Below, piece after piece: positions 1 through 7,663 of a DNA stretch of 58,149 bases. The stretch covers positions 1 to 58,149 of the forward strand of contig CAZHKT010000002.1 of the NCBI GenBank assembly GCA_964533045.1, written 5' to 3'. The notes under the pieces are model-generated. The model ran no database searches, was not told the origin of the DNA, and saw only the letters and a list, made by a program, of their open reading frames with translations. The DNA comes from JACQNR01 sp964533045 (GTDB taxonomy: Bacteria > Acidobacteriota > Terriglobia > UBA7540). Made by a program: the position numbers and the translations under genes. The stretch's first letter is position 1, and each line of letters opens with the position of its first letter.

Positions 1-186
1 GCAGCCCATCAGAAGGTGCTGGCCGTTATCGACCATGTCGCCCGTGGGCGCGTGGAGGAAGGAGCGGGCGCGGCCCCCCAGGTGCGGCGTTCGCTCCAGG
101 ACGCGCACAGGGCGCCCTGCGCCCGCCAGCGCCACGCCCGCCGCCAGGCCCGCAAGGCCGCCTCCGATCACCAGAACTTCATCCAT
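1..186 (-). CDS. hpnE: Hydroxysqualene dehydroxylase HpnE, N-terminal fragment
   Basis: This is the first 62 codons of a FAD-dependent oxidoreductase that runs off the left edge of the window. The protein starts MDEVLVIGGGLAGLAAG, a Rossmann dinucleotide-binding motif GxGxxG at residues 8-13, followed by ERTPHLGGRARS, typical of amine-oxidase or phytoene-desaturase-like enzymes. In the hopanoid pathway HpnE reduces hydroxysqualene to squalene after HpnC and HpnD. The ATG at 186 overlaps the hpnD stop (TGA at 179-181), so the two are translationally coupled. The identification rests on the FAD motif plus the neighbours hpnD and hpnC. A generic phytoene desaturase is the alternative, but the context argues for HpnE. 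Confidence 0.85.
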   Translation of the reverse strand, partial: MDEVLVIGGGLAGLAAGVALAGAGRPVRVLERTPHLGGRARSFLHAPTGDMVDNGQHLLMGC

Positions 187-1058
187 GCGGGAACCATTCC
201 ATGCCCAAAGACACCGACAGGGCGGTCCAGAGCTTCAGCGCCCTCGAAATTCGTACCCGCGGGCCGAAAACGTTGTATCGCCGCTCGCGAATGCGGCAGA
301 GCAAACGCCAGTAGATGGCGCCCATGATTTCCGCGGCCCGCATCGAGCGCCGGTCCTCCGGAGCCAGCGCAGCGCGCGCGCGGCGGAAGAACTCCTGCGC
401 CCGGTCGCTCTCCACCTGCATCAACTCGATGAAGGCGTCGGTGTACCGGCACCCCAGAATTTCGGCCGGCCGAATCTCGAAACGGTCGAGGTCCTCCTGA
501 GGCAGATAGATCCGGCCGCGCCCTGCATCGCTTTCCACGTCGCGCATGATATTCACCATCTGGAGCGCTTTGCCAAGGTTGACGGCGTAATCGCGGGTGC
601 TCGGATTCCGGTAGCCGAAAATCTCAATCGAAATCAAGCCGATGGTGGACGCGACGCGGTAGCAGTACCGCTCCAGCTCCTCAAAGGTGCGGTACCGGGT
701 GCCCGCCAAGTCCATTTCGAGGCCGAGGATCAGGTCCTCGAACGGCTGGCGGGGAATTTTGAATCGTGCCACGCTTTCGGCGAGCGCCTCAAGCTCCGGC
801 GTCGCGCCGCGCCCACCGAAGCAGTCGTCAAGCGCCGCGCGATAGTCGGCCATCGCCTTGGCCGCCTCCGCTGCGGACAAGTTACTGTCGGTGATATCGT
901 CGCCCCGTCGCGCGAAGTGATAAACCGCTTCGATGGCGCGACGTTTCTCCTCGGGAGTGCCGCGTCTCAAGACATTCAGGGCANNNNNNNNNNAACGAAT
1001 AGTAGAAGTTCGTCGCGCGGGCGTTGGTGAAGTGCCGGTTTTGTGTGCTGATGCCCAT
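179..1058 (-). CDS. hpnD: Presqualene diphosphate synthase HpnD, interrupted by a scaffold gap
   Basis: This is a trans-isoprenyl diphosphate synthase that condenses two farnesyl diphosphates to presqualene diphosphate. The N-terminus lies right of the N run: ATG at 1058, preceded by AAGGA, encoding MGISTQNRHF and then the family motif NFYYSF, which ends at the gap. Left of the gap the frame continues with TPEEKRRAIEAVYHFARR, the first Asp-rich motif (GDDITD) and the second (MRDVESDAGRGRIYLP). On the given coordinates the two halves are in different frames, but the ten Ns are a placeholder, so this is not evidence of a frameshift. A TTG at 970 would give a protein lacking the conserved N-terminus and is not the true start. 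It is followed by hpnE with an 8-nt overlap. Confidence 0.9.
984..993. other. Assembly gap (10 N)
   Basis: A run of ten Ns joins two contigs inside hpnD. Coding sequence on both sides belongs to the same protein, so the join is probably correct and little sequence is missing, probably a few codons to a few tens of codons. The true length is unknown. Confidence 0.97.
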
Positions 1059-1160
1059 CTTCCTTATGCCGCGACGTCCGGAATGGATTCAGGCTGTCAG
1101 GCGCCAGCTCTCACAGCTGTGCACAACGCATTGAAATCCCCCCCGCAAGCCCGTTGCCTT

Positions 1161-2015
1161 CTAAAAGGGCTTCCGTGATTTCCATAAGAGTCGGAGGAAG
1201 TCGCGTTTTCCCAGGGTGGGGCGGCGGCCATAGACGTCGTATCCGGCCGCTTCGATCTTCTGCAGGATTGTGGTTCCACCCAGCCAGGTCAGACGCAACT
1301 GGCGGCGCAACTTCGGCTCGACCCATTCAGTGAGGGGTTTCCCCTTCTCGAAAAATTCCCACGTCCGTTTTGCCTCCAGGGCCATCAACTGGCGCCAGGC
1401 ATCTCCGGTGCGGCGCGCCGCCAAATCCTCGAGCGAGTACCCGAAGCGAGCCATGTCCTCCAGCGGCAGGTAGATGCGATCGCGCGCCAGATCCAGCGCA
1501 ATATCCTGCCAGAAGTTGGTCAGTTGCAGCGCCGTGCAGATGGCGTCGGAAAGACCAAACAGCCTTGCCTCCCGGTGGCCGAACAGTTCCAGCACCAGCC
1601 GCCCCACAGGATTGGCCGAGCAGGTGCAGTAAGCCAGCAAGGAATCAAAAGTCTTGTGCCGGTTTACGGTCACATCCTGTTCGAAAGCACAAAGGAGGTT
1701 GTGAAAGTGAACCTCGGAGAGTTGCCACCGCTCGGCTGCATCGCGCAACGCCATGAAAACCGGATGGTCCGCACGCCCCGCGAAGCAATCCCGCAATTTC
1801 TGCCGCCATTCGGCCAGTTGTTCCAGGCGATGGGCAACGCCCGGCTCGTCGGCCAGATCATCCGCGTAGCGCGCAAAGGCATAAACCGCGGCCAGCGCGT
1901 CGCGTTTGTCGCGCGGAACCAGCAGCGAAGCCGTTGGGAAGTTTTCGTAATGCCTCCGCGCGACGCGGCGGCAGGCGGCGTAAGCGGCACGAATTGCGGG
2001 TGAGGGGGCCGGCAT
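1161..2015 (-). CDS. hpnC: Hydroxysqualene synthase HpnC
   Basis: A squalene/phytoene synthase family protein of about 284 residues that acts with HpnD and HpnE to make squalene from farnesyl diphosphate for hopanoids. It shows RRHYENFPTASLLVP, the first Asp-rich motif (ARYADDLADE), the second (NFWQDIALDLARDRIYLP), and a C-terminal YDVYGRRPTLGKRDFLRLLW. The frame stays open to an ATG at 2093, but ATG 2015 (MPAPSPAIRAAYAACRR) matches the usual family N-terminus and lies about 20 bp downstream of a TATAAT box at 2038-2043. It is the first gene of the hpnCDE run, 102 bp before hpnD. Family membership is firm; the start is moderately sure. Confidence 0.92.
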   Translation of the reverse strand: MPAPSPAIRAAYAACRRVARRHYENFPTASLLVPRDKRDALAAVYAFARYADDLADEPGVAHRLEQLAEWRQKLRDCFAGRADHPVFMALRDAAERWQLSEVHFHNLLCAFEQDVTVNRHKTFDSLLAYCTCSANPVGRLVLELFGHREARLFGLSDAICTALQLTNFWQDIALDLARDRIYLPLEDMARFGYSLEDLAARRTGDAWRQLMALEAKRTWEFFEKGKPLTEWVEPKLRRQLRLTWLGGTTILQKIEAAGYDVYGRRPTLGKRDFLRLLWKSRKPF

Positions 2016-2037
2016 TCGGAATCGGACTCGCTCCGAC

Positions 2038-2043
2038 ATTATA
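2038..2043 (-). promoter_or_regulatory. Possible -10 box for hpnCDE
   Basis: A perfect TATAAT on the minus strand, about 22 bp upstream of the preferred hpnC ATG. No convincing -35 was found at 16-18 bp, so this is a suggestion only. Confidence 0.35.
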
Positions 2044-2081
2044 GGGCTGAAATCACGCGGGACGAAATTGTCCAAAGCCGC

Positions 2082-2110
2082 TTGACTTGTCATTGCGACT
2101 CGCGTATGGT
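2082..2110 (+). promoter_or_regulatory. Sigma-70-type promoter for the DUF5684 gene
   Basis: TTGACT (2082-2087), a 17-bp spacer, then TATGGT (2105-2110). The expected transcript start is near 2117, about 40 nt before the ATG at 2158. It overlaps the longest possible hpnC frame, which also favours the shorter hpnC start. Confidence 0.55.
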
Positions 2111-2157
2111 TCGCCCATCTCGGGGCAAATCCGTTTCACCTGAAAAGGACGGTCAAC

Positions 2158-2598
2158 ATGAGAACTCTTCGCGACTCGACCGCAGCAGGAATCCTGATGG
2201 GGGCTTTGCTGACGGCCCAGCCGGCGCTGGCTTTCCGCGGCGAAGAAGCTGTGGGCATCGCCCTGCTCGGTGGATTCTTCCTGATTTTTCTCCTCTTCTT
2301 TGGCGCCATCTACGCCTACTTTGCCCTTGCCATTTCCACCATCGCCCGCAAAACCTTCACGCCCAACGCGTGGTACGCGTGGGTCCCGATCCTGAACATG
2401 ATCCTGCTTCTCAACATCGCGAAGAAGCCCGCCTGGTGGGTGCTGCTCTTCTTTGTGCCCTTCGTCAACCTGGTGATCCTGGTGATTACGTGGATGGAGG
2501 TGGCCAAGGCGCGCGGCCGCCCGGACTGGTGGGGTGTCTTGATCATTGCGCCCATCGCCAATTTCATCCTTCCGGGCATTCTCGCCTGGACGGATTAG
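2158..2598 (+). CDS. DUF5684-type small integral membrane protein
   Basis: A 146-residue protein with an N-terminal signal or anchor segment (MRTLRDSTAAGILMGALLTAQPALA in part), a strongly hydrophobic helix around residues 38-62, and the block FTPNAWYAWVPILNMILLLNIAKKP-AWWVLLFFVPFVNLV, which resembles the DUF5684 domain of proline- and tryptophan-rich membrane proteins. No catalytic residues are visible and function is unknown. AAAGGA precedes the ATG by about 10 nt, and a TTGACT-17-TATGGT promoter lies upstream. It is divergent from hpnCDE, and nothing ties it to hopanoid synthesis except position. Confidence 0.75.
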   Translation: MRTLRDSTAAGILMGALLTAQPALAFRGEEAVGIALLGGFFLIFLLFFGAIYAYFALAISTIARKTFTPNAWYAWVPILNMILLLNIAKKPAWWVLLFFVPFVNLVILVITWMEVAKARGRPDWWGVLIIAPIANFILPGILAWTD

Positions 2599-2670
2599 CA
2601 ATTCCCGCAGCTACTTCAGAGGCTGAATTTCTAAATTGTTTTCGGCGGCAGCGGCGTTTACACTTTGCCC

Positions 2671-3447
2671 ATGAGAGAACGACGCCAAGCCCCTCGCTAT
2701 GCATTCGGTTTGAACGGCCTGCTGCATCGGCCCGGCGAAACGGTCGGCTCCAAAGTCCTGGTACAAGTGGTGAGCACCATCGGGTGCGCGGTGGATGGTG
2801 CGCCGCCGCTGGGCGTAGGCAAGGAGTGCGAATTGTACTTCGACTGGAGCGGCCTGCACGTCGGGGTGGCGGCGGAAGTGGCCTCGCGCGATTCCAGCGG
2901 GCGCCTGGGCTTGAAGTTCAAATCGCTTGACCGCGAAATGCAGTCGCGCCTGCAACAGATCGCCGATGCCCTGCGCGAGCGTGCCCTCTCCGTGGGAATC
3001 CAAAGGCAACCGGAAGCCGCCGTACCCCTGGCCGATTCATTGCGCGTGGCCAAGCAACCCGCAAGCATTCGAAGGTCACCTGCCGCAGCCCCCTCCGCCC
3101 CCCAAAAGTCGGATCGCCGCAAAGTGCCGCGCTACGTCGGCGACATTCCGGCGCGCCTTTCCATTCCCACCTCCGGCAGCGAAGCAGAAGTCGAAATCAT
3201 CGTCCTCTCCGTCCTCGGCTGCTGCCTGGAAGGTTCGGGGCTGCCCAACGCAGGTCAGATGTGTGAACTGACCGCCGAGTGGGAAGGTCGGCCGCTCGTG
3301 GCTCGAGGCGAGGTGATGTGGAATACCCAAGGAAAGAAGATTGGCCTCAAGTTCGCGGACCTCGATCCGTCCGCGGAAAAGACTCTGCGCCATATCTGCT
3401 CCAACCTCCGCCTTCAGCCCATGGGCGCCCTGCCACCGGAACCGTGA
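2671..3447 (+). CDS. Double PilZ-like domain protein
   Basis: A 258-residue soluble protein with two PilZ-like domains, about residues 4-100 and 148-250, joined by a Pro/Ala-rich linker. Each begins with the Arg motif of PilZ domains (RRQAPR and RRKVPR) and ends with a GLKF strand. In PilZ proteins a second motif, [D/N]xSxxG, completes the c-di-GMP site. Here the corresponding positions read VVSTIG and VLSVLG, so the Asp/Asn is replaced by Val in both copies and ligand binding may be weakened or lost. ATG 2671 is preferred over the in-frame TTG at 2665. A type II REP begins 14 bp after the stop. Its partner is unknown. Confidence 0.8.
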   Translation: MRERRQAPRYAFGLNGLLHRPGETVGSKVLVQVVSTIGCAVDGAPPLGVGKECELYFDWSGLHVGVAAEVASRDSSGRLGLKFKSLDREMQSRLQQIADALRERALSVGIQRQPEAAVPLADSLRVAKQPASIRRSPAAAPSAPQKSDRRKVPRYVGDIPARLSIPTSGSEAEVEIIVLSVLGCCLEGSGLPNAGQMCELTAEWEGRPLVARGEVMWNTQGKKIGLKFADLDPSAEKTLRHICSNLRLQPMGALPPEP

Positions 3448-3461
3448 CTCCCTGTCACACC

Positions 3462-3495
3462 GTAGCGCAACGCCCGCTTTCCGGCGTTGCGGGTC
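3462..3495 (+). repeat. Type II REP hairpin, compensated variant
   Basis: The hairpin starts GTAGCGCAACGC and ends GCGTTGCGGGTC. Compared with the copies near 23-24 kb (GTAGCGCAGGGC...GCCCTGCGG), both stem strands have changed together (AGGGC to AACGC, GCCCT to GCGTT), so pairing is kept. It lies just after the PilZ gene and may act as a transcript end. Confidence 0.7.
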
Positions 3496-3848
3496 CTTGC
3501 TTTCCGAAGAGCCGCTCGGCTGGCGCAGACCAGAGCTCTGCGATATTCATGCAGGCCCGGCACCGCGCAGAGCTGCGCTCGGCGCCAGCCACGACGTCCG
3601 CGGCTTGCTCATCCATTCTTTCTCAGCAGTGCCGCGTGGCTGCCGCGAAGGCGGGGGCGATCGGCGATCTCAAGCCCCGCGCCTCGGGCGGCCAACTGTT
3701 CTTCAAACTCTTTGTCTTTGACGTGCCCCGTAGGTTCCGCGAGCAGAAGCGTGCCCACCGGTTTCAGCGCCGCAGCAGGCTGGCCAGAAATTATCTGAGC
3801 CACGAGAGATAAACGCGCTGCGGCATAATGACGGCCTCGGTGTAAAAC
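3496..3848. other. Intergenic, no gene supported
   Basis: About 350 bp between the PilZ gene and the REP cluster behind ftsZ, where two genes converge. Short open frames are present on both strands, but none shows a ribosome site, family motif or codon bias I can support. No T-run terminator was seen. Confidence 0.6.
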
Positions 3849-3968
3849 GTAGCGGCGGCCTTCAGGCCGCCACGGTCCTGAAAGCAATGGCGAGCTGAAG
3901 CCCGCCGCTACTTTCGTTCCGGCTTTTGGCGGCGGAGGAAGCAATGGCGGGCTGAAGCCCGCCGCTAC
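3849..3968. repeat. Type I REP cluster at the 3' end of ftsZ (three copies)
   Basis: Three 24-nt hairpin elements of the form GTAGCGGCGG-NNN-CCGCCA: one direct (3849-3872) and two inverted (3888-3911 and 3945-3968). The last copy overlaps the final codons of ftsZ, and its GTAG supplies the ftsZ TAG stop (3965-3967). The two inverted copies sit in a 57-bp tandem duplication that includes a degenerate copy of the ftsZ tail (3911-3944). Confidence 0.85.
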
Positions 3969-5176
3969 TTCAGCTCCGGCTTTCGGCGGCGGAGGAACGC
4001 GGGGACATCCAAGTCGTCGTCGGGAACGTCCACGGTGAGGGGCGGCGGGGGCGGCACGGGTGATGGTGCGGGCGCCGCGACCGGCTCGGGCAACGGTCTC
4101 TCGATTTTGCGCTGCATGGAGGCTTTAATGGTCTGCTGGGCGGTGCGCAGCGCGGGCGAAGTGGCAGGCCGCAGCTTCAGGCCCATCTTGTCGGCCTTGA
4201 TGCCGGTGGCGATCACGGTAACGCGCACCGCGTCGCCCATGCGCTCATCGTGCACGGCGCCGAAGATGATGTTGGCGTTTTCGGCAGCGGCCTTCTGGAC
4301 AATGGTGGAAGCCTCGTGAACTTCGAACAGGGTCAGCTTGGCCGAGCCGGTGATGTTGAGCAGGATTCCCTGCGCCCCATTGATCGAGGCGTCCTCCAGC
4401 AGCGGGCTGGCGATGGCGCGCTGCACGGCCTCCACGGCGCGATTCTCTCCGGTGGCGTCGGCCGTGCCCATTACCGCGTAGCCCATGCCTTCCATGATGG
4501 TTTTAATGTCGGCAAAGTCACGGTTGATAATACCCGTGATCGTAATAATGTCTGAGATGCCTTGGACGCCCTGGCGCAGGATGTCGTCGGCGATGCGAAA
4601 CGCCTCGAAGAAGCTGGTCCCCTTGTCCACGAACTGCATCAGGCGCTCGTTGGGAATGCAGATGACCGTGTCCACCACCTCACTCAGTTCGGCCAGGCCC
4701 TGCTCGGCCTGCATCATGCGGCGGCGGCCTTCGAACGCGAAAGGCTTGGTGACCACGGCGACCGTCAGCGCCCCGAGTTCGCGCGCCAGGCTGGCCACGA
4801 TGGGGGCGCCGCCCGTACCGGTTCCTCCGCCCAGGCCGGCGGTGACAAACACCATGTCCGCGCCTTCCAGCGCGTCGATGATCTTCTCAGTATCTTCTAG
4901 CGCCGATTTGCGCCCGACTTCAGGATTGGCGCCCGCGCCCAGGCCTTTCGTCAGCTTCTGGCCGAGCTGAATCTTGACCGGCGCGTGCGAGGCCTTGAGC
5001 GCCTGCATGTCGGTATTCGCGACCAGGAACTCGACGCCCTCCAGCTTCGCCGCGATCATGCGATTGACGGCGTTGCCGCCGCCGCCGCCCACGCCGATCA
5101 CCTTGATCTTCGCGCCCTGACGGCTCTCGTCCGAGAAACCGACGCGAATCCCGTCGTTGATGTCATTCTCTGCCAT
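3965..5176 (-). CDS. ftsZ: Cell division protein FtsZ
   Basis: A tubulin-like GTPase of 403 residues that assembles the Z-ring at midcell. The GTP-binding signature GGGTGTG is at residues 116-122, preceded by KVIGVGGGGGNAVNRM; the T7-loop region and NANIIFGA are intact. After a Pro-rich linker (residues ~350-385) the protein ends with a C-terminal peptide, DDLDVPAFLRRRKPELK, of the type that binds FtsA. A strong AGGAG ribosome site precedes the ATG at 5176. It is the last gene of the dcw cluster, 74 bp after ftsA. Its TAG stop lies inside a REP hairpin, and a second copy of the tail follows in frame beyond the stop. Confidence 0.98.
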   Translation of the reverse strand: MAENDINDGIRVGFSDESRQGAKIKVIGVGGGGGNAVNRMIAAKLEGVEFLVANTDMQALKASHAPVKIQLGQKLTKGLGAGANPEVGRKSALEDTEKIIDALEGADMVFVTAGLGGGTGTGGAPIVASLARELGALTVAVVTKPFAFEGRRRMMQAEQGLAELSEVVDTVICIPNERLMQFVDKGTSFFEAFRIADDILRQGVQGISDIITITGIINRDFADIKTIMEGMGYAVMGTADATGENRAVEAVQRAIASPLLEDASINGAQGILLNITGSAKLTLFEVHEASTIVQKAAAENANIIFGAVHDERMGDAVRVTVIATGIKADKMGLKLRPATSPALRTAQQTIKASMQRKIERPLPEPVAAPAPSPVPPPPPLTVDVPDDDLDVPAFLRRRKPELK

Positions 5177-5250
5177 GGTCGCTCCTCATACAGGTGTCCG
5201 TCATGCCCATCGGCAGAAAAGCCTGGCACCCGACACCTGGCATCTGACAC

Positions 5251-6471
5251 CTAATTCTTCCCCCGCAACGCCCCCCAGATTCTTCCCATGAATCCTTTCT
5301 CCGACGGTCCGCGCATCAGCAGCAAACGGTGGCCGTGAAGGATGAGGCCAACGGCAGCGGCATAGGACGGATCGGGAAGGACTTCGCCCATGTTTTCCAG
5401 TCCCTGGGGCACGCCCGTGCGCACCGGCACGTTCAGCGCCTGCTCCGCCATGGCCGCCAGGCCGCCCAGTTTCGATCCGCCGCCGGTCAGCACCAGCCCG
5501 CTCCCCAGGGTCTTCAGGCAGCCAGCGCGACTCAGTTCGGCCAAGAGCAATTCGACCAACTCCTCCGCCCGGGGCTCGATGTAGTCGCTGAGCATGGAGT
5601 AAGTCGCGACGCGCGAAGGCCGTTCGCCCATGCTTTTGACTTCGATCATCGCGTCACCACCCCGACCCGGCTCGTGCTCGCCCCAGAGGCGCTTCATCTT
5701 TTCGGCCTCCGGAATGGGCGTGCGCAGGCCTACGGCAATGTCGTTGGTGAAGTGCTCGCCGCCAATCGGGATGACCGCCGTGTGACGGACGGCGCCCTCA
5801 CTATGCACAATCAGTTCCGACGACCCGCCGCCGATATCGAGCAGCGCCACGCCGAGCTCGCGCTCGTCTTCGGTCAGGCAGGCCCACGAGGAGGCCAGGG
5901 CTTCGAAAACCGTGCCTCCCGGCGGAACTTTGATGCCGGCGCGGTTGACGGCGGTCACGATGTTCTGCCAGGCCATGGTCGAAGCGGTGATCAGGTGGAC
6001 GTTCACTTCCAGAGTCCGGCCGGTCATGCCCACGGGATGCCGGATGCCGTTTTCCGAGTCGAGCAGGAATTCCTGCTGGAGGGCGTCGATGATCTCGCGG
6101 TCTTCGGGAAGCGAGATACCTTTGGCGTTCTGGAATGCCCGGACTTTGTCTTCGGGCGTCACTTCGCGCGGCGTCGCGCCCAGCGAATAGGCACCATGCG
6201 AGTTCATGCCTTTCAGGTGCGCGCCGCCCACGCTCACGTAGGCATTCTCAAAGGAGACCTTGGCCTCGGCTTCGGCCGCCTCCACCGCCTTCTTGATGGA
6301 AAGCACGACGGAATCGAGATTCACAATCATGCCTTTACGCCAGCCGCGCGATTCGGCCACGCCCAGGCCCGCCACTTCCAGCCGGCCTTCCGACACGCGC
6401 TCGCAGGCCAGCGCACAGGTCTTCGATGTGCCTAGGTCCAGTCCGAAGATGTATCGATCACTCGAACTCAC
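5251..6471 (-). CDS. ftsA: Cell division protein FtsA
   Basis: An actin-like ATPase of 406 residues that tethers FtsZ to the membrane and recruits later divisome proteins. Phosphate-binding motifs are visible: FGLDLGTSKT at residues 9-18 and LLDIGGGSSELIV near residue 212. SHS2-region features (YVSVGGAHLKGMNSHG) and the adenosine motif (VLTGGGSKLGGL) are present. The C-terminus, GFMGRIWGALRGKN, looks like the amphipathic membrane-targeting helix. Translation starts at a GTG (6471). A 157-bp gap with a repeat-like element separates it from ftsQ; ftsZ follows by 74 bp. Confidence 0.97.
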   Translation of the reverse strand: MSSSDRYIFGLDLGTSKTCALACERVSEGRLEVAGLGVAESRGWRKGMIVNLDSVVLSIKKAVEAAEAEAKVSFENAYVSVGGAHLKGMNSHGAYSLGATPREVTPEDKVRAFQNAKGISLPEDREIIDALQQEFLLDSENGIRHPVGMTGRTLEVNVHLITASTMAWQNIVTAVNRAGIKVPPGGTVFEALASSWACLTEDERELGVALLDIGGGSSELIVHSEGAVRHTAVIPIGGEHFTNDIAVGLRTPIPEAEKMKRLWGEHEPGRGGDAMIEVKSMGERPSRVATYSMLSDYIEPRAEELVELLLAELSRAGCLKTLGSGLVLTGGGSKLGGLAAMAEQALNVPVRTGVPQGLENMGEVLPDPSYAAAVGLILHGHRLLLMRGPSEKGFMGRIWGALRGKN

Positions 6472-6497
6472 AGAATTCTCACAGCCTCACCGGGATT

Positions 6498-6601
6498 GTC
6501 ATACCGAGCTCCCCCCGATCCGATCGGGGCATCGCGAAAATGCTCGCATGGCCGAAGAGGGGATACGAGATTCCTCGGCGCTTTGGGCTCCCCGGAATGA
6601 C
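6498..6601. repeat. MITE-like element with short terminal inverted repeats
   Basis: About 104 bp between ftsQ and ftsA. The ends are GTCATACCG (6498-6506) and CGGAATGAC (6593-6601), a 9-bp inverted repeat with one mismatch. Inside are the palindrome CCCCGATCCGATCGGGG and GAGATTCCTCGG. Sequences of the GTCATTCCG...GAGGAATCTC type occur as dispersed repeats in many bacteria. Only one copy is visible here, so mobility is inferred. Confidence 0.5.
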
Positions 6602-6628
6602 GGCTTACCAGTATTCATTTCCGCCCAG

Positions 6629-7558
6629 CTAATTCTCGCGAATCCCGGCGGGGGAATCCTGACTCACCTCCGCCGGCGCCGGCGATTTGGGATTCACCAC
6701 CACCTGGCGTCCGTAGCGAAGGTCAATCGAATCCACCGGCGCCCCGGCCGTCTTCAATTCCGGGAGGAGCGTTAGGAAATTGCGGAATCGCTCGGCAAAA
6801 CTGCCGTGACCGAAATGGACCTGGATAGTCTCCTGGTTCGCCGCCAGCAACGCCTTCAAATCGTCGGGGTCGGCCAAGTCCACTTCGGAAATCATCCAGC
6901 CGGCCGTCGCCGCTTCATTCGCCACCTCGCGCGTGAAATCCAGGTACACGCTCAGTCGTGAGGCGCGCTCGGCCGGCCCACCCACCGCGTCCAGCCCGGT
7001 GACCACCGGGAAGTCGAAACGCGCCCGCTCGGGCTTTTCCAGCAGCACGCCGTGGCGATCCACCAGCTTGAGATGTCCGGCCACGTGGATGAACGCCACC
7101 GGCACGCGCTCTTCCAGATGCACGGCCAGCCGATTCGGATAAGCGCGCGTCAGGGTGGCGCGCTCTACCCAGGGAATGGCTTCCAGTTGCCGGCGCTTCT
7201 CTTCCATGGACATCTTGAAGATGTTGAGCCCGGGCGAGAGCCGGCCGGCCGGCGGCAGCCCCAGCGCGTTGATCGCCTCATCGCGCGAGACATACTGGTT
7301 CCCCGTCAGGATAACATCCTCGGCGGAAGTGAGCGAAAACTCCGGCGACGTGGAGCCAAACTCCGCCAGCCGGTATCCGCCGTAACCGAGCGGGATCAGC
7401 ACTAGGAGCGAGAGGCATGCCCACTGCGCCAGCCGCCGCCAGCGGCTCCCGCGGCCGCGCCGGACCGGAACGGCGCGGCCGCGTCGCCGAAAAGCGGATT
7501 CCTTTTCTTCCTCCTCTTCCGGCTCCCGTTCGAGATCGTCGATGTCGTCGCGACTCAT
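6629..7558 (-). CDS. ftsQ: Cell division protein FtsQ/DivIB
   Basis: A bitopic membrane protein of the FtsQLB subcomplex that links cytosolic division proteins to septal peptidoglycan synthesis. The roughly 309-residue protein has an acidic then Arg-rich cytoplasmic N-terminus, one transmembrane helix (ACLSLLVLIPLGYGGYRL), a POTRA domain (ILTGNQYVSRDEAINALGL...WVERATLTRAYPNRLAVHLEERVPVA), and an FtsQ domain ending near VDSIDLRYGRQVVVNP. An upstream in-frame start at 7606 would translate REP sequence (WRPKGRRYKK), so the ATG at 7558 is preferred. An inverted REP pair lies just upstream, between it and murB. Confidence 0.93.
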   Translation of the reverse strand: MSRDDIDDLEREPEEEEEKESAFRRRGRAVPVRRGRGSRWRRLAQWACLSLLVLIPLGYGGYRLAEFGSTSPEFSLTSAEDVILTGNQYVSRDEAINALGLPPAGRLSPGLNIFKMSMEEKRRQLEAIPWVERATLTRAYPNRLAVHLEERVPVAFIHVAGHLKLVDRHGVLLEKPERARFDFPVVTGLDAVGGPAERASRLSVYLDFTREVANEAATAGWMISEVDLADPDDLKALLAANQETIQVHFGHGSFAERFRNFLTLLPELKTAGAPVDSIDLRYGRQVVVNPKSPAPAEVSQDSPAGIREN

Positions 7559-7567
7559 GATCTTCTT

Positions 7568-7633
7568 GTAGCGGCGGCCTTTAGGCCGCCACTCCATCCC
7601 CGTCACGCATGGCGGGCTAAAGCCCGCCGCTAC
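7568..7633. repeat. Type I REP inverted pair between murB and ftsQ
   Basis: Two 24-nt elements face each other: GTAGCGGCGG...CCGCCA (7568-7591) and its inverted relative (7610-7633), separated by 18 bp. This is a BIME-like arrangement that can fold as two small hairpins or one long one. The left end is only about 10 bp from the ftsQ ATG, so it may affect ftsQ translation. Confidence 0.85.
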
Positions 7634-7663
7634 GTCCCTGCCAGGCTCAGACCCGGCGCAACC

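Noticed and set aside
179..1058. Frameshift or pseudogene in hpnD
   Set aside because: The two halves are in different frames only because the N run has an arbitrary length. No stop or shift is seen in the real sequence.
3496..3848. Open frames of 100-177 codons between PilZ and ftsZ
   Set aside because: They overlap on both strands and include REP sequence. None has a ribosome site or conserved motif.
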